Positions 1 to 10,718 of a stretch of 64,000 nt of DNA are shown one piece after another. Each line of letters starts with the position of its first letter. The stretch's first letter is position 1. Made by a program: the position numbers and the translations under genes. The notes under the pieces are model-generated. The model was not told where the DNA came from, did not search any database, and saw only the letters and a program-made list of their open reading frames with translations. This DNA is from Corynespora cassiicola. Taxonomy: Eukaryota; Ascomycota; Dothideomycetes; Pleosporales; Corynesporascaceae. Where the stretch lies: contig JAEUWY010000006.1 in the NCBI GenBank assembly GCA_022059125.1, positions 248,001 through 312,000 of the forward strand. Reading direction: 5' to 3'.

Positions 1-2
1 TC

Positions 3-1421
3 GACACGCTTGAACAACTTATAAATGAGTCCATCGACATCGATCAGAAACTGTACGAACTGCGTATGGAATTACGCCAGGACCAAAACCCACGATACCG
101 ACAACGTACCAAACCAAGCTATGGCAAAGGGTACTACAACGCCAACACCGGTAAACGAGTTGAACGCAAGGTAACGCATCTCACTCGTGACACCTATGGT
201 GACGAACCAATGGTCCTCGGTAATATCCAGGAAGCGGGACGAGGAGGTAACAAAAAGAGAAACGACAAGCCTAAAGGCAAGGCTATAACTTGCTACGCGT
301 GTGGAAAGACAGGCCACATCGCAAGAGACTGTCGATCAAAGAACAAGGTCGTTCGACAGCTAAATGTATTGCAAACCACTCCGGATGACGAATCCGACGC
401 AGACGATGAATGGAAAGTCGTCGTAGACAGATTCCAGAAAACGGGATTCATCTGCGACAGCGAACCACTGCGACATGGAGAAACGGAGGGATTCTTCGAT
501 TGTGTTCAGTATCAAGACAAAGGCACTCAAACGGAGCCTAGGAGCATCCTTAAAGAAGTCAAATTTGAAGGACCTAGCCCCGAGGAAGAAGAAGCCTTTC
601 GCGAAGCACACGATCACGAAGACTATCTAAGCGACGCCAGTTACGAGTTCGAAAGAAACAGCGATGGCAGCACGCCACCCGAACTCGCACGATTCAGGAT
701 GAACAAGGACCTCGAAGAAATACAAGAATTGGCCGAAGCTCTTAAGGAACACAGGAGAGATTCGACAAGAACGCCCGCATGGCGGGAAGAATCACCTGTA
801 ACGCGCAAACGGACAAAGAGGCACAATGACTCAGACAAAGAAAATCAAGACCCAGAGGAACGCCGACAACGACGCAGTTCCAAGGCATGGGAACGAGTCA
901 ATCAACCAGATTCAGGAATCAAACTGGGAGTTTTACCAGACCCTGACAGCGAACCAAACACGGTTCCAAGTCCTCTACGAAGCCGAAACACGCAAGAACT
1001 GCAATACTACCTAGACCCAAGGAATCCAAAACACGTAACTTACTCATGGACCTCTTGTCGAGAAGACCAATGTCAAATCCACTACTCGGACAAGATGGCC
1101 GCAAACTGGTTTCCATCCAAACCACGCGAATGCAAACATCAATGGTTCGACTGCGAGACACATGTATGCGACACTCACCTATGGGACAAACGACAATCAC
1201 AACATTTCCCCGGGATGAACGAAGCTGAAGAACTCGCAACGAACATGCTAGTCAACAGGAGATGTACGCAAGATCTCTGGCAAACATGCTTACACGATGA
1301 TTGCGAACGTCACTGGAATGAGAAACGCTTGTATGGATTCAGCAACGAGTCTTTTTTAGGACAGCACTTAGCGCCTGGGATCGACCCAAGGCATTGTGCG
1401 CTACCAACTCAGAGAACTTAG
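3..1421 (+). CDS. gag: Retrotransposon Gag (C-terminal part, nucleocapsid)
   Basis: The frame is open from base 3, so the true start lies upstream of the window; the Met at 66 is internal. The visible 472 residues contain one CCHC zinc knuckle ([14 protein letters not shown], spacing CX2CX4HX4C) at about 290-340, which in Ty3/Gypsy Gag binds genomic RNA in the particle. The stretch after it is long, acidic and charged, then rich in Cys/His/Trp near the end, which is longer than a typical Gypsy Gag tail. The stop at 1421 overlaps the open pol frame (from 1394), which lies in the -1 register. The decayed copies downstream align with this gag, confirming a shared family. Confidence 0.93.
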   Translation, partial: DTLEQLINESIDIDQKLYELRMELRQDQNPRYRQRTKPSYGKGYYNANTGKRVERKVTHLTRDTYGDEPMVLGNIQEAGRGGNKKRNDKPKGKAITCYACGKTGHIARDCRSKNKVVRQLNVLQTTPDDESDADDEWKVVVDRFQKTGFICDSEPLRHGETEGFFDCVQYQDKGTQTEPRSILKEVKFEGPSPEEEEAFREAHDHEDYLSDASYEFERNSDGSTPPELARFRMNKDLEEIQELAEALKEHRRDSTRTPAWREESPVTRKRTKRHNDSDKENQDPEERRQRRSSKAWERVNQPDSGIKLGVLPDPDSEPNTVPSPLRSRNTQELQYYLDPRNPKHVTYSWTSCREDQCQIHYSDKMAANWFPSKPRECKHQWFDCETHVCDTHLWDKRQSQHFPGMNEAEELATNMLVNRRCTQDLWQTCLHDDCERHWNEKRLYGFSNESFLGQHLAPGIDPRHCALPTQRT

Positions 1422-4400
1422 TCAAGCTACCTGTCAAGCTTAATGGATACTGGATGAAGGCATTATTAGACACAGGGGCTCAGCGCAACTACCTTTCACA
1501 GCAGGCTGTAAAGCGTAGTAAGGCAAGAACGCATGCCCACGAGCGACCCTATTTCCTCCACACGGCAACTGGAAGGAAGATGCCAGGAAAAGCATTGATG
1601 GATCAAGAAGCCACGACCATCATGGACATCCAGGGACACCAGGAAGAGATCTCCTTCGACATCATGGGCACGGCCATCCACGACGTCATTTTAGGACTTC
1701 CATGGTTCAGAAAGCATAACCCATATATCGACTGGGCGAAAAAGAAGCTTTCGTTCATAGGATGCGAGTGCGCCATCGCATCGGGACCTACGCATCGGCA
1801 GCGTTCGATGGTAGATGAGATCACGCTGAATAACATAGGCAGCAAGGGATCGACTAAGACGCTTTCAAGAAGAAAGGTCGACTCCACCAGATCCGACAAG
1901 GAGCCACCGGACAAAGAAGTGAGAGATTTGGAGACAACTCGCGCAACTCCTGTAATCCCCGAAGAGTACAGCAAATGGGAACCACTCTTTCGAGAAGAGG
2001 TAGACGACAGAGCGTTACCTAAGCATCAGCCCTGGGACTGCGAAATAGCCCTTCAGGAAGGAAAGCATCCGACTTTCGAGCCCATCTACAGTCTAACGGA
2101 AAAAGAACTCGTATCGTTACGAGCATACCTCGATGAAAACCTCAAGAAAGGATTCATACGCGAATCAACGTCAGAGGCGGGATACCCGATCATCTTTGTT
2201 CCCAAGAAAGATGGATCCCTACGGTTATGTGTGGATTTTAGGAAACTCAACAACATCACGATCAAGAACAGATATCCACTACCGAACATTCAAGAGCTCA
2301 GAGATAGGCTATCTGGAGCACAGATATTTACAGCCTTAGATCTCCGAGGCGCGTACAACTTGATACGCATGAAGAAAGGTGAAGAATGGAAGACGGCATT
2401 CCGGACGCGGTATGGGCACTATGAATATCTTGTAATGCCATTCGGTCTTACCAACGCACCTGCGACATGTCAGGCACTCATCAACAACGTGTTGAGAGCA
2501 CACCTAGACATATTCGTCATCGCATACCTAGATGACATCCTAGTCTTTTCCAAGGACCTCAAGGAACACGTCCAGCACGTACGAACAGTACTGGAATGTT
2601 TGGGAAAAGCAGGACTACGACTCAAACCAGAGAAATGTGAATTCCACAAAGAAGAAGTTGAATTCTTAGGACACATTGTGGGAAGACACGGAGTCAAGAT
2701 CAGTCCAAAGAAAATTGAAGTAGTCAAGAACTGGCCTACGCCAAAGAACGTCAAGGACATACAATCCTTCTTAGGATTCTGCAACTTCAACAGGCAGTTC
2801 ATCGATCACTACTCAGAAAAGGCACTACCACTCACCAAATTAACAAGAAAAGATGTACCATTTAAGTGGGATACAGACCAACAACAAGCCTTTGAGACAC
2901 TCAAAGAAGCAAGCATATCACCACCGGTTCTCATATCTTTCACCAGTGGAAAACCCTTACGCATGGAAACAGACGCATCAGACCTAGCAATGGGAGCATG
3001 CATCAGTCAAGAAAAAGAAGGCAAATGGCACCCGATTGCCTACTATTCGAGAAAGTTCAGCGGAGCTGAAGAAAACTACGATGTTCACGACAAGGAATTA
3101 CTTGCCATCATAGACTCTCTCAAGCATTGGAGAATCTACGCAGAAAGCTGTTCAGAACTCACGGTATACTCGGACCACAAGAATCTAATGACATTCACGA
3201 CAACCAAACCATTAGACCGACGACATACCAGATGGAGTGAAGAACTAGGACAGTACAAATTCAAGATTGTCTACACACCAGGCAAAGAAAATGGAAGAGC
3301 AGATGCTCTGAGTCGAAGGACGGACATCGCAGGAACCAAGTCAACGAACGAAGCTGCTATCCTCAAGCAAGCGCCAGACGGCACTTTAGGGCCAGCACGC
3401 AGCATCAATCTTATCATGACAGTACATCAACAAGTACCAGAAGAACTTCATCAAACCATCATCCAGCAGTATCACGAAGATCCGTTGCACGGACACCCAG
3501 GTGTCGAACAAACGATCAAACTGATACAACGAACGTACGACATCCCTGGATTGAAAGACAAAGTAGCGAAGTTCATCAAGAAATGCACAACATGTCAAAA
3601 GAACAAGCACAGTACACACGCTCAATATGGAGAACTACAAGCTGTAGAAATACCAGACAAACCATGGACAGACATTGCTATGGACTTTGTCACCGGATTA
3701 CCAACGTCTCACGACCCGGTTTCCAGAGTACCCTACAATGCCATCCTAGTGGTTGTGGACAGATTCACGAAATACGCAGAAATGATTCCATTTAGAGACA
3801 ACTACACTGCGCCGGAACTAGCACAGGTTATTCTGGATCGCGTAGTTAGGTATCACGGATTGCCTCAATCAATCATCAGCGACAGAGACAAACTCTTCAC
3901 ATCAAACTACTGGACGACACTGATGTCAGCCATCGGAATTAAAAGAAAATTATCAACGGCATACCATCCACAGACAGACGGTCAAACAGAAAGAACAAAC
4001 CAGACCATGAAAACATACCTACGGATGTATAGCAACCAAAAACAAAATAATTGGGTATCACTACTACCCATGGCACAACTCGCATTCAACAACAGAGAAT
4101 CAGTAACGACGAAGCAATCTCCTTATTATGCATTACACGGGACACACCCAAATCTCCTATTACCAAGGATTAAGGAAGAACGAATCAAGCCAGTTGCAAG
4201 TCAAGCAATGGACAAATCGGGAGAATTACGAGAACTTCACGAACAATTACGAAAGAATATCGAGACAGCACAACGCAAGACCATTTCTTATGTCAACCAG
4301 AAACGAAAAATGGCACCTCAGCTAAAGAGGGGGGATAAAGTGTATCTTCTCACGAAAAATCTTCGAACGACACGACCAAGCAAGAAATTGGATCACGTCA

Positions 4401-4885
4401 AGGTCGGACCATTTTTGATTCTAGAACGAAAGGGACCAGTCAACTATAAACTCCAACTCCCTGCCAATGCTAGAATACACCCAGTGTTCCATGTGTCACT
4501 ATTGGAACCTGCCGACGCCGAAACACCAGTCCAAGAACACTTCCATTACGAGACGGAAGAAGAAGTCGAATTCGAAGTAGAAGCGCTAGTAGGCTACCGC
4601 GAGATAGGACGAGACGAATTCCGCGACAACCACTTCGCACAGGAATGGTTGGTCAAATGGAAAGGATACCCAGATTCGGAAAACACTTGGGAACCAGAAC
4701 GAAACCTGAAGAACTGTCAGCGACTACTCAAGGAAAGCCGAAGACGAAATCACCTCCACTACTACACAGGGGTAATCAAAGAAAACATACCCGAAGAAAG
4801 GCGACACATCGTACACGACCAAACACTTAGGGACCAGCGGACGACACGGGTACTTCCCAGAAGTTGTCGGGAAAACCCTCGATAG
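1394..4885 (+). CDS. pol: Retrotransposon Pol polyprotein with chromodomain
   Basis: About 1160 residues. Domains in order: aspartic protease (DTGA near residue 25), reverse transcriptase (active-site YLDD near 378, preceded by the [19 protein letters not shown] block), RNase H (ETDAS near 525), integrase with H-H-C-C zinc domain (HPG near 700, CTTC near 731) and catalytic DDE core (MDFVTG near 762, SDRD near 830, [10 protein letters not shown] near 860), and a chromodomain at about 1064-1115 ([17 protein letters not shown]). The frame has no ATG before the protease and is -1 relative to gag with a 28-nt overlap, so expression probably needs -1 frameshifting. The chromodomain places it with chromoviruses, whose integrases are steered to heterochromatin. 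All motifs look intact and there are no internal stops. Confidence 0.96.
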   Translation: MCATNSENLVKLPVKLNGYWMKALLDTGAQRNYLSQQAVKRSKARTHAHERPYFLHTATGRKMPGKALMDQEATTIMDIQGHQEEISFDIMGTAIHDVILGLPWFRKHNPYIDWAKKKLSFIGCECAIASGPTHRQRSMVDEITLNNIGSKGSTKTLSRRKVDSTRSDKEPPDKEVRDLETTRATPVIPEEYSKWEPLFREEVDDRALPKHQPWDCEIALQEGKHPTFEPIYSLTEKELVSLRAYLDENLKKGFIRESTSEAGYPIIFVPKKDGSLRLCVDFRKLNNITIKNRYPLPNIQELRDRLSGAQIFTALDLRGAYNLIRMKKGEEWKTAFRTRYGHYEYLVMPFGLTNAPATCQALINNVLRAHLDIFVIAYLDDILVFSKDLKEHVQHVRTVLECLGKAGLRLKPEKCEFHKEEVEFLGHIVGRHGVKISPKKIEVVKNWPTPKNVKDIQSFLGFCNFNRQFIDHYSEKALPLTKLTRKDVPFKWDTDQQQAFETLKEASISPPVLISFTSGKPLRMETDASDLAMGACISQEKEGKWHPIAYYSRKFSGAEENYDVHDKELLAIIDSLKHWRIYAESCSELTVYSDHKNLMTFTTTKPLDRRHTRWSEELGQYKFKIVYTPGKENGRADALSRRTDIAGTKSTNEAAILKQAPDGTLGPARSINLIMTVHQQVPEELHQTIIQQYHEDPLHGHPGVEQTIKLIQRTYDIPGLKDKVAKFIKKCTTCQKNKHSTHAQYGELQAVEIPDKPWTDIAMDFVTGLPTSHDPVSRVPYNAILVVVDRFTKYAEMIPFRDNYTAPELAQVILDRVVRYHGLPQSIISDRDKLFTSNYWTTLMSAIGIKRKLSTAYHPQTDGQTERTNQTMKTYLRMYSNQKQNNWVSLLPMAQLAFNNRESVTTKQSPYYALHGTHPNLLLPRIKEERIKPVASQAMDKSGELRELHEQLRKNIETAQRKTISYVNQKRKMAPQLKRGDKVYLLTKNLRTTRPSKKLDHVKVGPFLILERKGPVNYKLQLPANARIHPVFHVSLLEPADAETPVQEHFHYETEEEVEFEVEALVGYREIGRDEFRDNHFAQEWLVKWKGYPDSENTWEPERNLKNCQRLLKESRRRNHLHYYTGVIKENIPEERRHIVHDQTLRDQRTTRVLPRSCRENPR

Positions 4886-5438
4886 CGCTCCAAGTGCTCG
4901 GAGAAAGGTTAAGAGCAAGACCCTCGGAAGGACCGTCGAAAGTAAGAACTTCGGACAACGCCTCGCGTTCCCGCTGCTCTTGCTCCTCCAGGTCTCGTTC
5001 CTCCACCGATATGGCCTCCTCCGCACGACGATCGAGCAAGTCCATCTGTTGACGAAGCCGCTCTTCTTTGGCTCTCGCCACCTGCAAGTCCTCCAAGGCC
5101 TTTTCATGCGCTTTCACAGCCGCATCCTGCGCTTCGCGCGACTCCTTTATCTGTTGTCGCAATTTCTCTTTCTCCTTAGCAAGACGCTGGAACTCGGACT
5201 GAGTAACGCGAATGTTGCACCGCTGCCCGCGATGCAGACACTCACTGCACTTTCCGGAACGAACATGCACCTTACACACTCGTTTATGCTTTACGCAAGT
5301 CGAACACTTTTGAACCATGACTTCTCCTACGGCCTCGACAAAATCAGCTAGGCGATGACGGCGGACGGTACTGGAGACTGTTGGTGTTTTAGGCATCGTT
5401 GCGAAAGTGGGCAGCAACGAGGGAAACCCGCGCGTCAT
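4827..5438 (-). CDS. Antisense ORF in the retrotransposon: Zn2Cys6-like motif plus coiled coil
   Basis: A 203-residue ORF runs opposite to gag-pol, overlapping the last 59 bases of pol and ending just before the polypurine tract. A basic N-terminal stretch is followed at about residues 44-70 by six cysteines spaced CX2CX6CX8CX2CX6C, which fits the fungal Zn(II)2Cys6 binuclear-cluster pattern. A strongly charged heptad-like coiled coil follows (about 80-165, rich in E, K, R, Q), then an acidic C-terminus. This is the order of a GAL4-type regulator's DNA-binding and dimerisation parts, without the large middle-homology region. A second Met at residue 15 is an alternative start. I do not recognise a named family; function is inference. 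Extra antisense ORFs between pol and the 3' LTR are known from some plant Gypsy elements such as Grande. Confidence 0.6.
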   Translation of the reverse strand: MTRGFPSLLPTFATMPKTPTVSSTVRRHRLADFVEAVGEVMVQKCSTCVKHKRVCKVHVRSGKCSECLHRGQRCNIRVTQSEFQRLAKEKEKLRQQIKESREAQDAAVKAHEKALEDLQVARAKEERLRQQMDLLDRRAEEAISVEERDLEEQEQREREALSEVLTFDGPSEGLALNLSPSTWSAIEGFPDNFWEVPVSSAGP

Positions 5439-5467
5439 ATGTTAGCTCAGAGGACCGAGCTAGGCTA

Positions 5468-5479
5468 GAGGGGGGATAG
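5468..5479 (+). promoter_or_regulatory. Polypurine tract
   Basis: A purine run (GAGGGGGGATAG) ends directly at the TG of the 3' LTR. This is the position and composition expected of the plus-strand primer for reverse transcription. Confidence 0.75.
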
Positions 5480-5849
5480 TGTTATGAGCCACAAACGTGG
5501 GCCAATGACGGGGCCGACAGGGTCGCACCGCCATGGCTGGTCACGTGACGTGCTCAGTTGATCAGTCCGCTCAGCAGTACTGAGCAACTGAGCAGTACTG
5601 AGCAGAAGCCTCAGGCACATGTATATAGTCCACACAATTGTACTCTACAATTGTGTTCACCTTGTTAGCAAATCTATCGTTTGGAATTGACTATCAACCT
5701 ATCGTGCTCTATCTGCCAACACGGAGACCCGTACAGCATATCGCACATCGTTTCACTCACGTGACCCTACCAGTACTTATCCCCGAGAATCAACCCAAGC
5801 AGCTACTTGCTCCCTAGCCTCGCTCATAGCCTGTAGCACAGCCTTAACA
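5480..5849 (+). repeat. 3' LTR of the Gypsy element (370 bp)
   Basis: It starts TGTTATGAGCC and ends GCCTTAACA, so the terminal TGTTA/TAACA are inverted. The U3 part has short internal repeats built on CTGAGCAGTACTGAGCA (about 5555-5606). A TATATAG box lies at about 5622-5628, and the imperfect palindrome ACAATTGT...ACAATTGT follows. From about 5620 rightwards the LTR aligns with the LTRs of the decayed copies, while the U3 does not (see findings). Confidence 0.88.
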
Positions 5850-7569
5850 TTTAGGTGGCGTGCTACCGTTACTATTTTTTTTAAACTTATAACTAGCGTT
5901 ACTTAGATAGTTTTTATAATCGTGTACGTCGCGAAAGGCTTTCTCTTTCTTAAAGCTAAGTTCTTTAAACTTAACTTCTTTAAAAATACTTCTAGACTCT
6001 ATCTAAATATCTTTGTTTTAATATTAAACGCAGTTAAAAAATCTCTCTGTTTCTCTACGTCGCAGTAGTTTACTATCGTAGACTAATTCTAATTCTTAGA
6101 ATTTTTCCGTAACGACTTTCTATTCGTTATCTACGTCGGATTTATTATATAAAGTAGTTTATAATACATTAAGCTGTTAAACAACTTTATTTTTTAATTA
6201 ACAGTCTTTTGCGATATAGCCTGTCTTTCCACACACGTAGTAAGTTATACTCTTACTCTTAAGTTTATTATTTCTCTTTTTATTACCTTCTCGTCCCGAT
6301 TTCTAAATATTACTAAAAACTATAGATTTATTACTGTAGGTGTTGCGAGTAAAATACGTTACCTTACATTTAACTTGTTTACTAGTATTAGCGTTGTAAT
6401 ACCTTTTACCGTAGTTTAGTTTAGCACGTTATTTATATCGTAGATTCCGGTTCTAGCGTAATTCTATACGCAGTTCGTACAGTTTCTAATTAATATTAAT
6501 AAACTTATTTATAAGTTGTTTAAGCGTGTCGAGCTAAGCTCCAGAACACATAAGTTTCTCTTTAACATTAGGTTTAAGTCCTTAACAGTACATTATTATA
6601 AGTACTTTGTTATTTTATTTAGTAAGAATTAATAGTTACTAAAATTTATTAGCGTAGTTAGCAGCTAAAGCCTGTTATTTAAAATATTAAATAACTTGTC
6701 CGGTAATTATATTTTTGTTAGAGACTCTAAAAACCTGTTTAATTTTTTCCTTAAATTTGTTAAAATCTTCTATCTATTTATTAACGTCGTCGTTGGCTTC
6801 GCCGTTCTTATACTTAATAAAAGCTAGCTTAATCTATTAAAGTACTTTGTCTCTTATATATGTGGCTGCAAATATAACGCGTTTTTTTTTTTTAACGTTT
6901 CTATTTTAGAAGTTAAAGAATAAGTTAAGCTGTAAGAGCCAGTCTTCGAGCTTACTTTATTCTCTATAGTAGAAGTTAGATATAGCTACTTTAATAGAAT
7001 TATTGTCTGCCGAGTTAGGTTGTACAATTACACTAGTAGTAGTTTTAGCACTAATAGTACTACTAGTCAGAGTTAAAAGTACGCGTGATCCTGAAGTAGT
7101 ACTTATTTTAAAAAATGTTTATAATATTAAGGCTGTGCTATAAGCTATAAGCGAGGCTAGAAAGCAAGTAGCTGCTTAAAGTTGATTTTTAGAGATAAGT
7201 ACGTGTAGAAGTTACGTAAAAGAAATAATGTGCGATATACTGTACGGGTCTCTGTATTAGCGATAGAGCACAATAAATTAATAGTTAATTCTAAACGATA
7301 GATTTACTAACAAGGTAAATATAATTATAAAGTATAATTATATAAACTATATACTTAATAGTAACTGCGCTTACTCGTACTTTTTATAAATACTTATTAT
7401 TAGTGCTTATAAGCGCTTACTTTGCTAAAGCGTAAGCTCTAAATTACATATTTTTTTTAGTTACGTAATATAGCACAGCAGTTCCTTCTCGGGCGCGTAA
7501 TTACATATATAATTAAAGCCGCGCCTTTAGTGTTGCCTGCCCGAGTTCTTCTAAAACCGTATTATAATA
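5850..7569 (-). mobile_element. RIP-decayed copy 1 of the same Gypsy family (LTR plus 5' gag)
   Basis: Reading the minus strand, 7569-7125 is an LTR of about 445 bp (ends TATTATAATA..., RIP-changed from TGTTATAATA) and 7124-5850 is the leader plus gag, including the zinc-knuckle region. It aligns base for base with the intact gag up to the AGCACGCCACC segment near 670, where the young element interrupts it. Changes are overwhelmingly C to T and G to A, giving very high TA content and stops in all frames. That pattern is RIP. Confidence 0.85.
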
Positions 7570-8850
7570 CCAGGCAGGCAACACCGTAAACGCGGCTCTA
7601 ATTATATATATAAATACGCGTTTAAGAGGGGACTGCTGTACCGCATTACGTAATTAGAAAAACTATATAATTTAAAGCTTACGTTTTAGTAAAGTAAGCG
7701 CTTACAGCTTTTTAGCGTAAGCGTTTATAAGTACTAATAGTAAGTATTTATAATAAGTGCGGGTGAGCGCAATTACCGCACATGTATATAGTCTATATAA
7801 TTATACTTTATAATTATATTTACTTTGTTAGCAAATCTATTATTTAGAATTAACTATTAACTTATTATGCTCTATTGCTAATACGAAAATCTATACAGTA
7901 TATCGCACATCGTTTTACTTACGTAACTCTACTAGTATTTATCCCCGAGAATTAATCTAAGCAGCTACTTGTTTTTTAGCCTCGCTTATAGTCTGTAGTA
8001 CAGCCTTAACAAGCAGCTACTTATTTTTTAGCTTTACTTATAATCTGTAGTACAGCTTTAATATTATAAATACTTTTTAAAATAAATACTATTTTAAAAT
8101 TACGTGTATTTTTAACTTTAACTAGTAGCACTATTAGTACTAAAACTATTACTAGTATAATTATATAACCTAACACAGCAGATAATAATTCTATTAAAGT
8201 AGTAATATTTAACTTTTACTATAAAGAATAAAATAAGTTTAAAAACTGGCTCTTACAGCTTAACTTATTTTTTAACTTCTAAAATAAAAATATTAAAAAA
8301 AAAACGCGTTATATTTGCAGCTACGTACATAAAAAGCAAAATACTTTAATAAATTAAACTAGTTTTTATTAAGTATAAAAATAGTAAAACTAACGACAAC
8401 GTTAATAAATAAATAAAAAATTTTAATAAATTTTAAAAAAAAATTAAATAAGTTTTCAGAATCGCTAATAAAAATACAATTACTAAATAAAATATCTAAT
8501 ATTTTAAATAATAAGTTTTAGCTATTAACTATGCTAATAAATTTTAGTAACTGTTAATTCTTACAGAATAAAATAATAAAACACTTATAACAATGTACTG
8601 TTAGAGACTTAAATCTAATATTAAAAAAAAAATTTATACGTTCTAGAGCTTAACTTAAAATACTTAAATAACTTATTAATAAGTTTATTAATATTAATTA
8701 AAAACTATACGAATTACGTATAGAATTACGCTAAAATTAAAACTTATAATACTAATAGCGTACTAAACTAAGCTATAGCAGAAAGTACTATAACGCTAAT
8801 ACTAGTAAATAAATTAAATATAAAGTAACGTATTTTACTCGCAATACTTA
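7570..8850 (+). mobile_element. RIP-decayed copy 2 of the same family, facing copy 1
   Basis: It is the mirror image of copy 1. The LTR (7570-8011, first about 30 bases missing) is followed by a duplicated LTR end (8012-8063) and then gag leader and gag (8064-8850). The last part, about 8650-8850, aligns with bases 1-200 of the window. Heavily C-to-T/G-to-A mutated, no coding capacity. Copies 1 and 2 together form an imperfect palindrome centred near 7570. Confidence 0.83.
8012..8063 (+). repeat. 52-bp tandem duplication of the LTR end
   Basis: Bases 8012-8063 repeat 7960-8011 (both begin AGCAGCTACTT and end near CAGC(C/T)TTAA(C/T)A). The second unit carries extra C-to-T/G-to-A changes and runs straight into the gag leader. 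This probably marks a junction between two LTR copies rather than a functional repeat. Confidence 0.7.
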
Positions 8851-9208
8851 TGTGACGAACCTCGTCCGCACAAAGTCTGATTTCACTTTCTAGTATTGCG
8901 CACGTGATCTTGACTTCCAACCAGACTCTAACTTTAACTTCCGACCTAACTCCGACTCAAGTCTGAACATCCAGCTATCTAAGTTTCTTATTCATTATAA
9001 CTAAGTCGGCACTAGGTTGAACCAGGGATAGAAGGTTTCAGAAAAGAATATAAAAGAACGTAACATTTCTAGATAGTTCTGTAGTCTAGAAATGTCCTTT
9101 CGTACAAGACCTATAGGTTCCGACTTGTAATTGTTCCCTAGTTCTGTGAACCCTTATTCTAAGTGGTACCTGAGCCGTATCGGAGACAAGTCGCCCTGTG
9201 TCCTTACA
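8851..9208 (+). repeat. Un-mutated solo LTR of a different LTR-element family
   Basis: This 358-bp stretch of normal base composition sits inside the AT-rich block. It starts TGTGACGAACC and ends TGTCCTTACA, with a TATAAAAG box at about 9047 and no ORF. TG...CA ends, length and an internal TATA box fit a solo LTR. The flanks ACTTA and CTAAA are not a clean target duplication, and the two sides belong to different decayed copies. Orientation is inferred from the TATA box. Confidence 0.6.
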
Positions 9209-10718
9209 CTAAATATAATTAAAAAAATTTTCTATTTTTCTGTTTTATAAAATCTATTTATAACAACTTTTTATTTATTATTTACATTAGTTTTATTATT
9301 TAAAGTAGTCTGTAATATATTTAGCTGTTAAATAATTTTATTTTTTAATTAACAGTTTTTTATAATATAGTCTGCTTTTCTACATATATAATAAGTTATA
9401 GTTTTACTTTTAAGCTTATTATTTTTTTTATTACTTTTTTATTCTGATTTTTAGATATTACTAAAAACTATTAGTTTATTACTATAGATATTATAAGTAA
9501 AATACGTTATTTTACGTTCGACTCGTTTACCAGTATTAGTATTATAGTACTTTTTACTATAGCTTAGTTTAGTACGTTATTTATATCTTAGATTTCTGTT
9601 TTAGTGTAATTCTATTTATAATTTATACAGTTTCTAATTAATCTTAATAAATTTATTTATAAGTTATTTAAGCGTGTTAAGCTGAGCTCCAGAACGTATA
9701 AATTTTTTTTTAATATTAAATTTAAATTTTTAACAGTATATTGTTATAAGTACTTTATTATTTTATTTAGTAAAAATTAATAGTTACTAAAATTTATTAG
9801 CATAGTCAGCAGCTGAAGTCTGTTATTTAAAATATTAAATAGTTTATTTAGTAATTATATTCTTATTAGAAACTCTAAAAACTTATTTAATCTTTTTTTT
9901 AAATTTATTAAAATTTTCTATTTATTTATTAACGTCGTTGTTAGCTTCGCTGTTTTTATATTTAATAAAAGCTAGTTTAATCTATTAAAGTATTTTGTTT
10001 TTTATATACGTAGCTGCGAATATAACGCGTTTTTTTTTTTTAATATTTTTATTTTAAAAGTTAAAAAATAAGTTGAGCTGTAAGAGCCAGTTTTTAAACT
10101 TATTTTATTTTTTATAATAAAAGTTAGATATTACTACTTTAATAGAATTATTATCTGCTGTGTTAGGTTATATAATTATACTAGTAATATTTTTAGTACT
10201 AATAGTGCTACTAGTTAAAGTTAAAAATACACGTAATTTTAAAATAGTATTTATTTTAAAAAGTATTTATAATATTAAAGCTATACTACAGACTATAAGC
10301 GAGGCTAAAAAATAAGTAGCTGCTTAAGTTAATTTTTAGAAATAAATACTAGTAAAGTTACGTAAGTAAAATAATATGCGATATACTGTACAGATCTCCG
10401 TATTAGTAATAGAGTATAATAAGTTAATAGTTAATTCTAAATAATAGATTTGCTAATAAAGTAAATATAATTATAAAATATAATTATATAAACTATATAC
10501 TTATGTAGTAACTATACTTATCTGTATCTTTTATAAATATTTATTATTAGTACTTATAAGCGCTTACTTTACTAAAGCGTAAGCTCTAAATTATATATAT
10601 ATTTTTTAGTTATATAATATAGTACAGCAGTTCTTTCTTAGGCGCGTAATTATATATATAATTAGAGCTGCGCTTTTAGTGTTGCCTGCTCAAGTCTTTT
10701 TAAAACTGTATTATAACA
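9209..10718 (-). mobile_element. RIP-decayed copy 3 of the same Gypsy family
   Basis: Same orientation as copy 1. On the minus strand the LTR (10718-10273, starting TGTTATAATAC) is followed by leader and gag down to 9209. It is more AT-rich than copies 1 and 2, so older or more often mutated. Its LTR keeps the intact TGTTA...TAA(C) start that copy 1 has lost, which fixes the true LTR end of this older subfamily. Confidence 0.8.

Larger units (their letters stand above)
1..5849 (+). mobile_element. Ty3/Gypsy chromodomain retrotransposon, 5' end outside the window
   Basis: This is a chromovirus-type LTR retrotransposon with gag, pol (protease, reverse transcriptase, RNase H, integrase, chromodomain), a polypurine tract and a 3' LTR. 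The 5' LTR and the N-terminal part of gag lie to the left of base 1. Both long ORFs are open and base composition is normal, unlike the decayed relatives immediately downstream, so the copy is young and has escaped RIP. The LTR ends at 5849, and the next bases continue inside the gag of an inverted, decayed copy of the same family, so this element appears to have inserted into an old relative. The 5-bp duplication predicted from that junction is TTTAG, but the other side cannot be seen. Confidence 0.95.
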
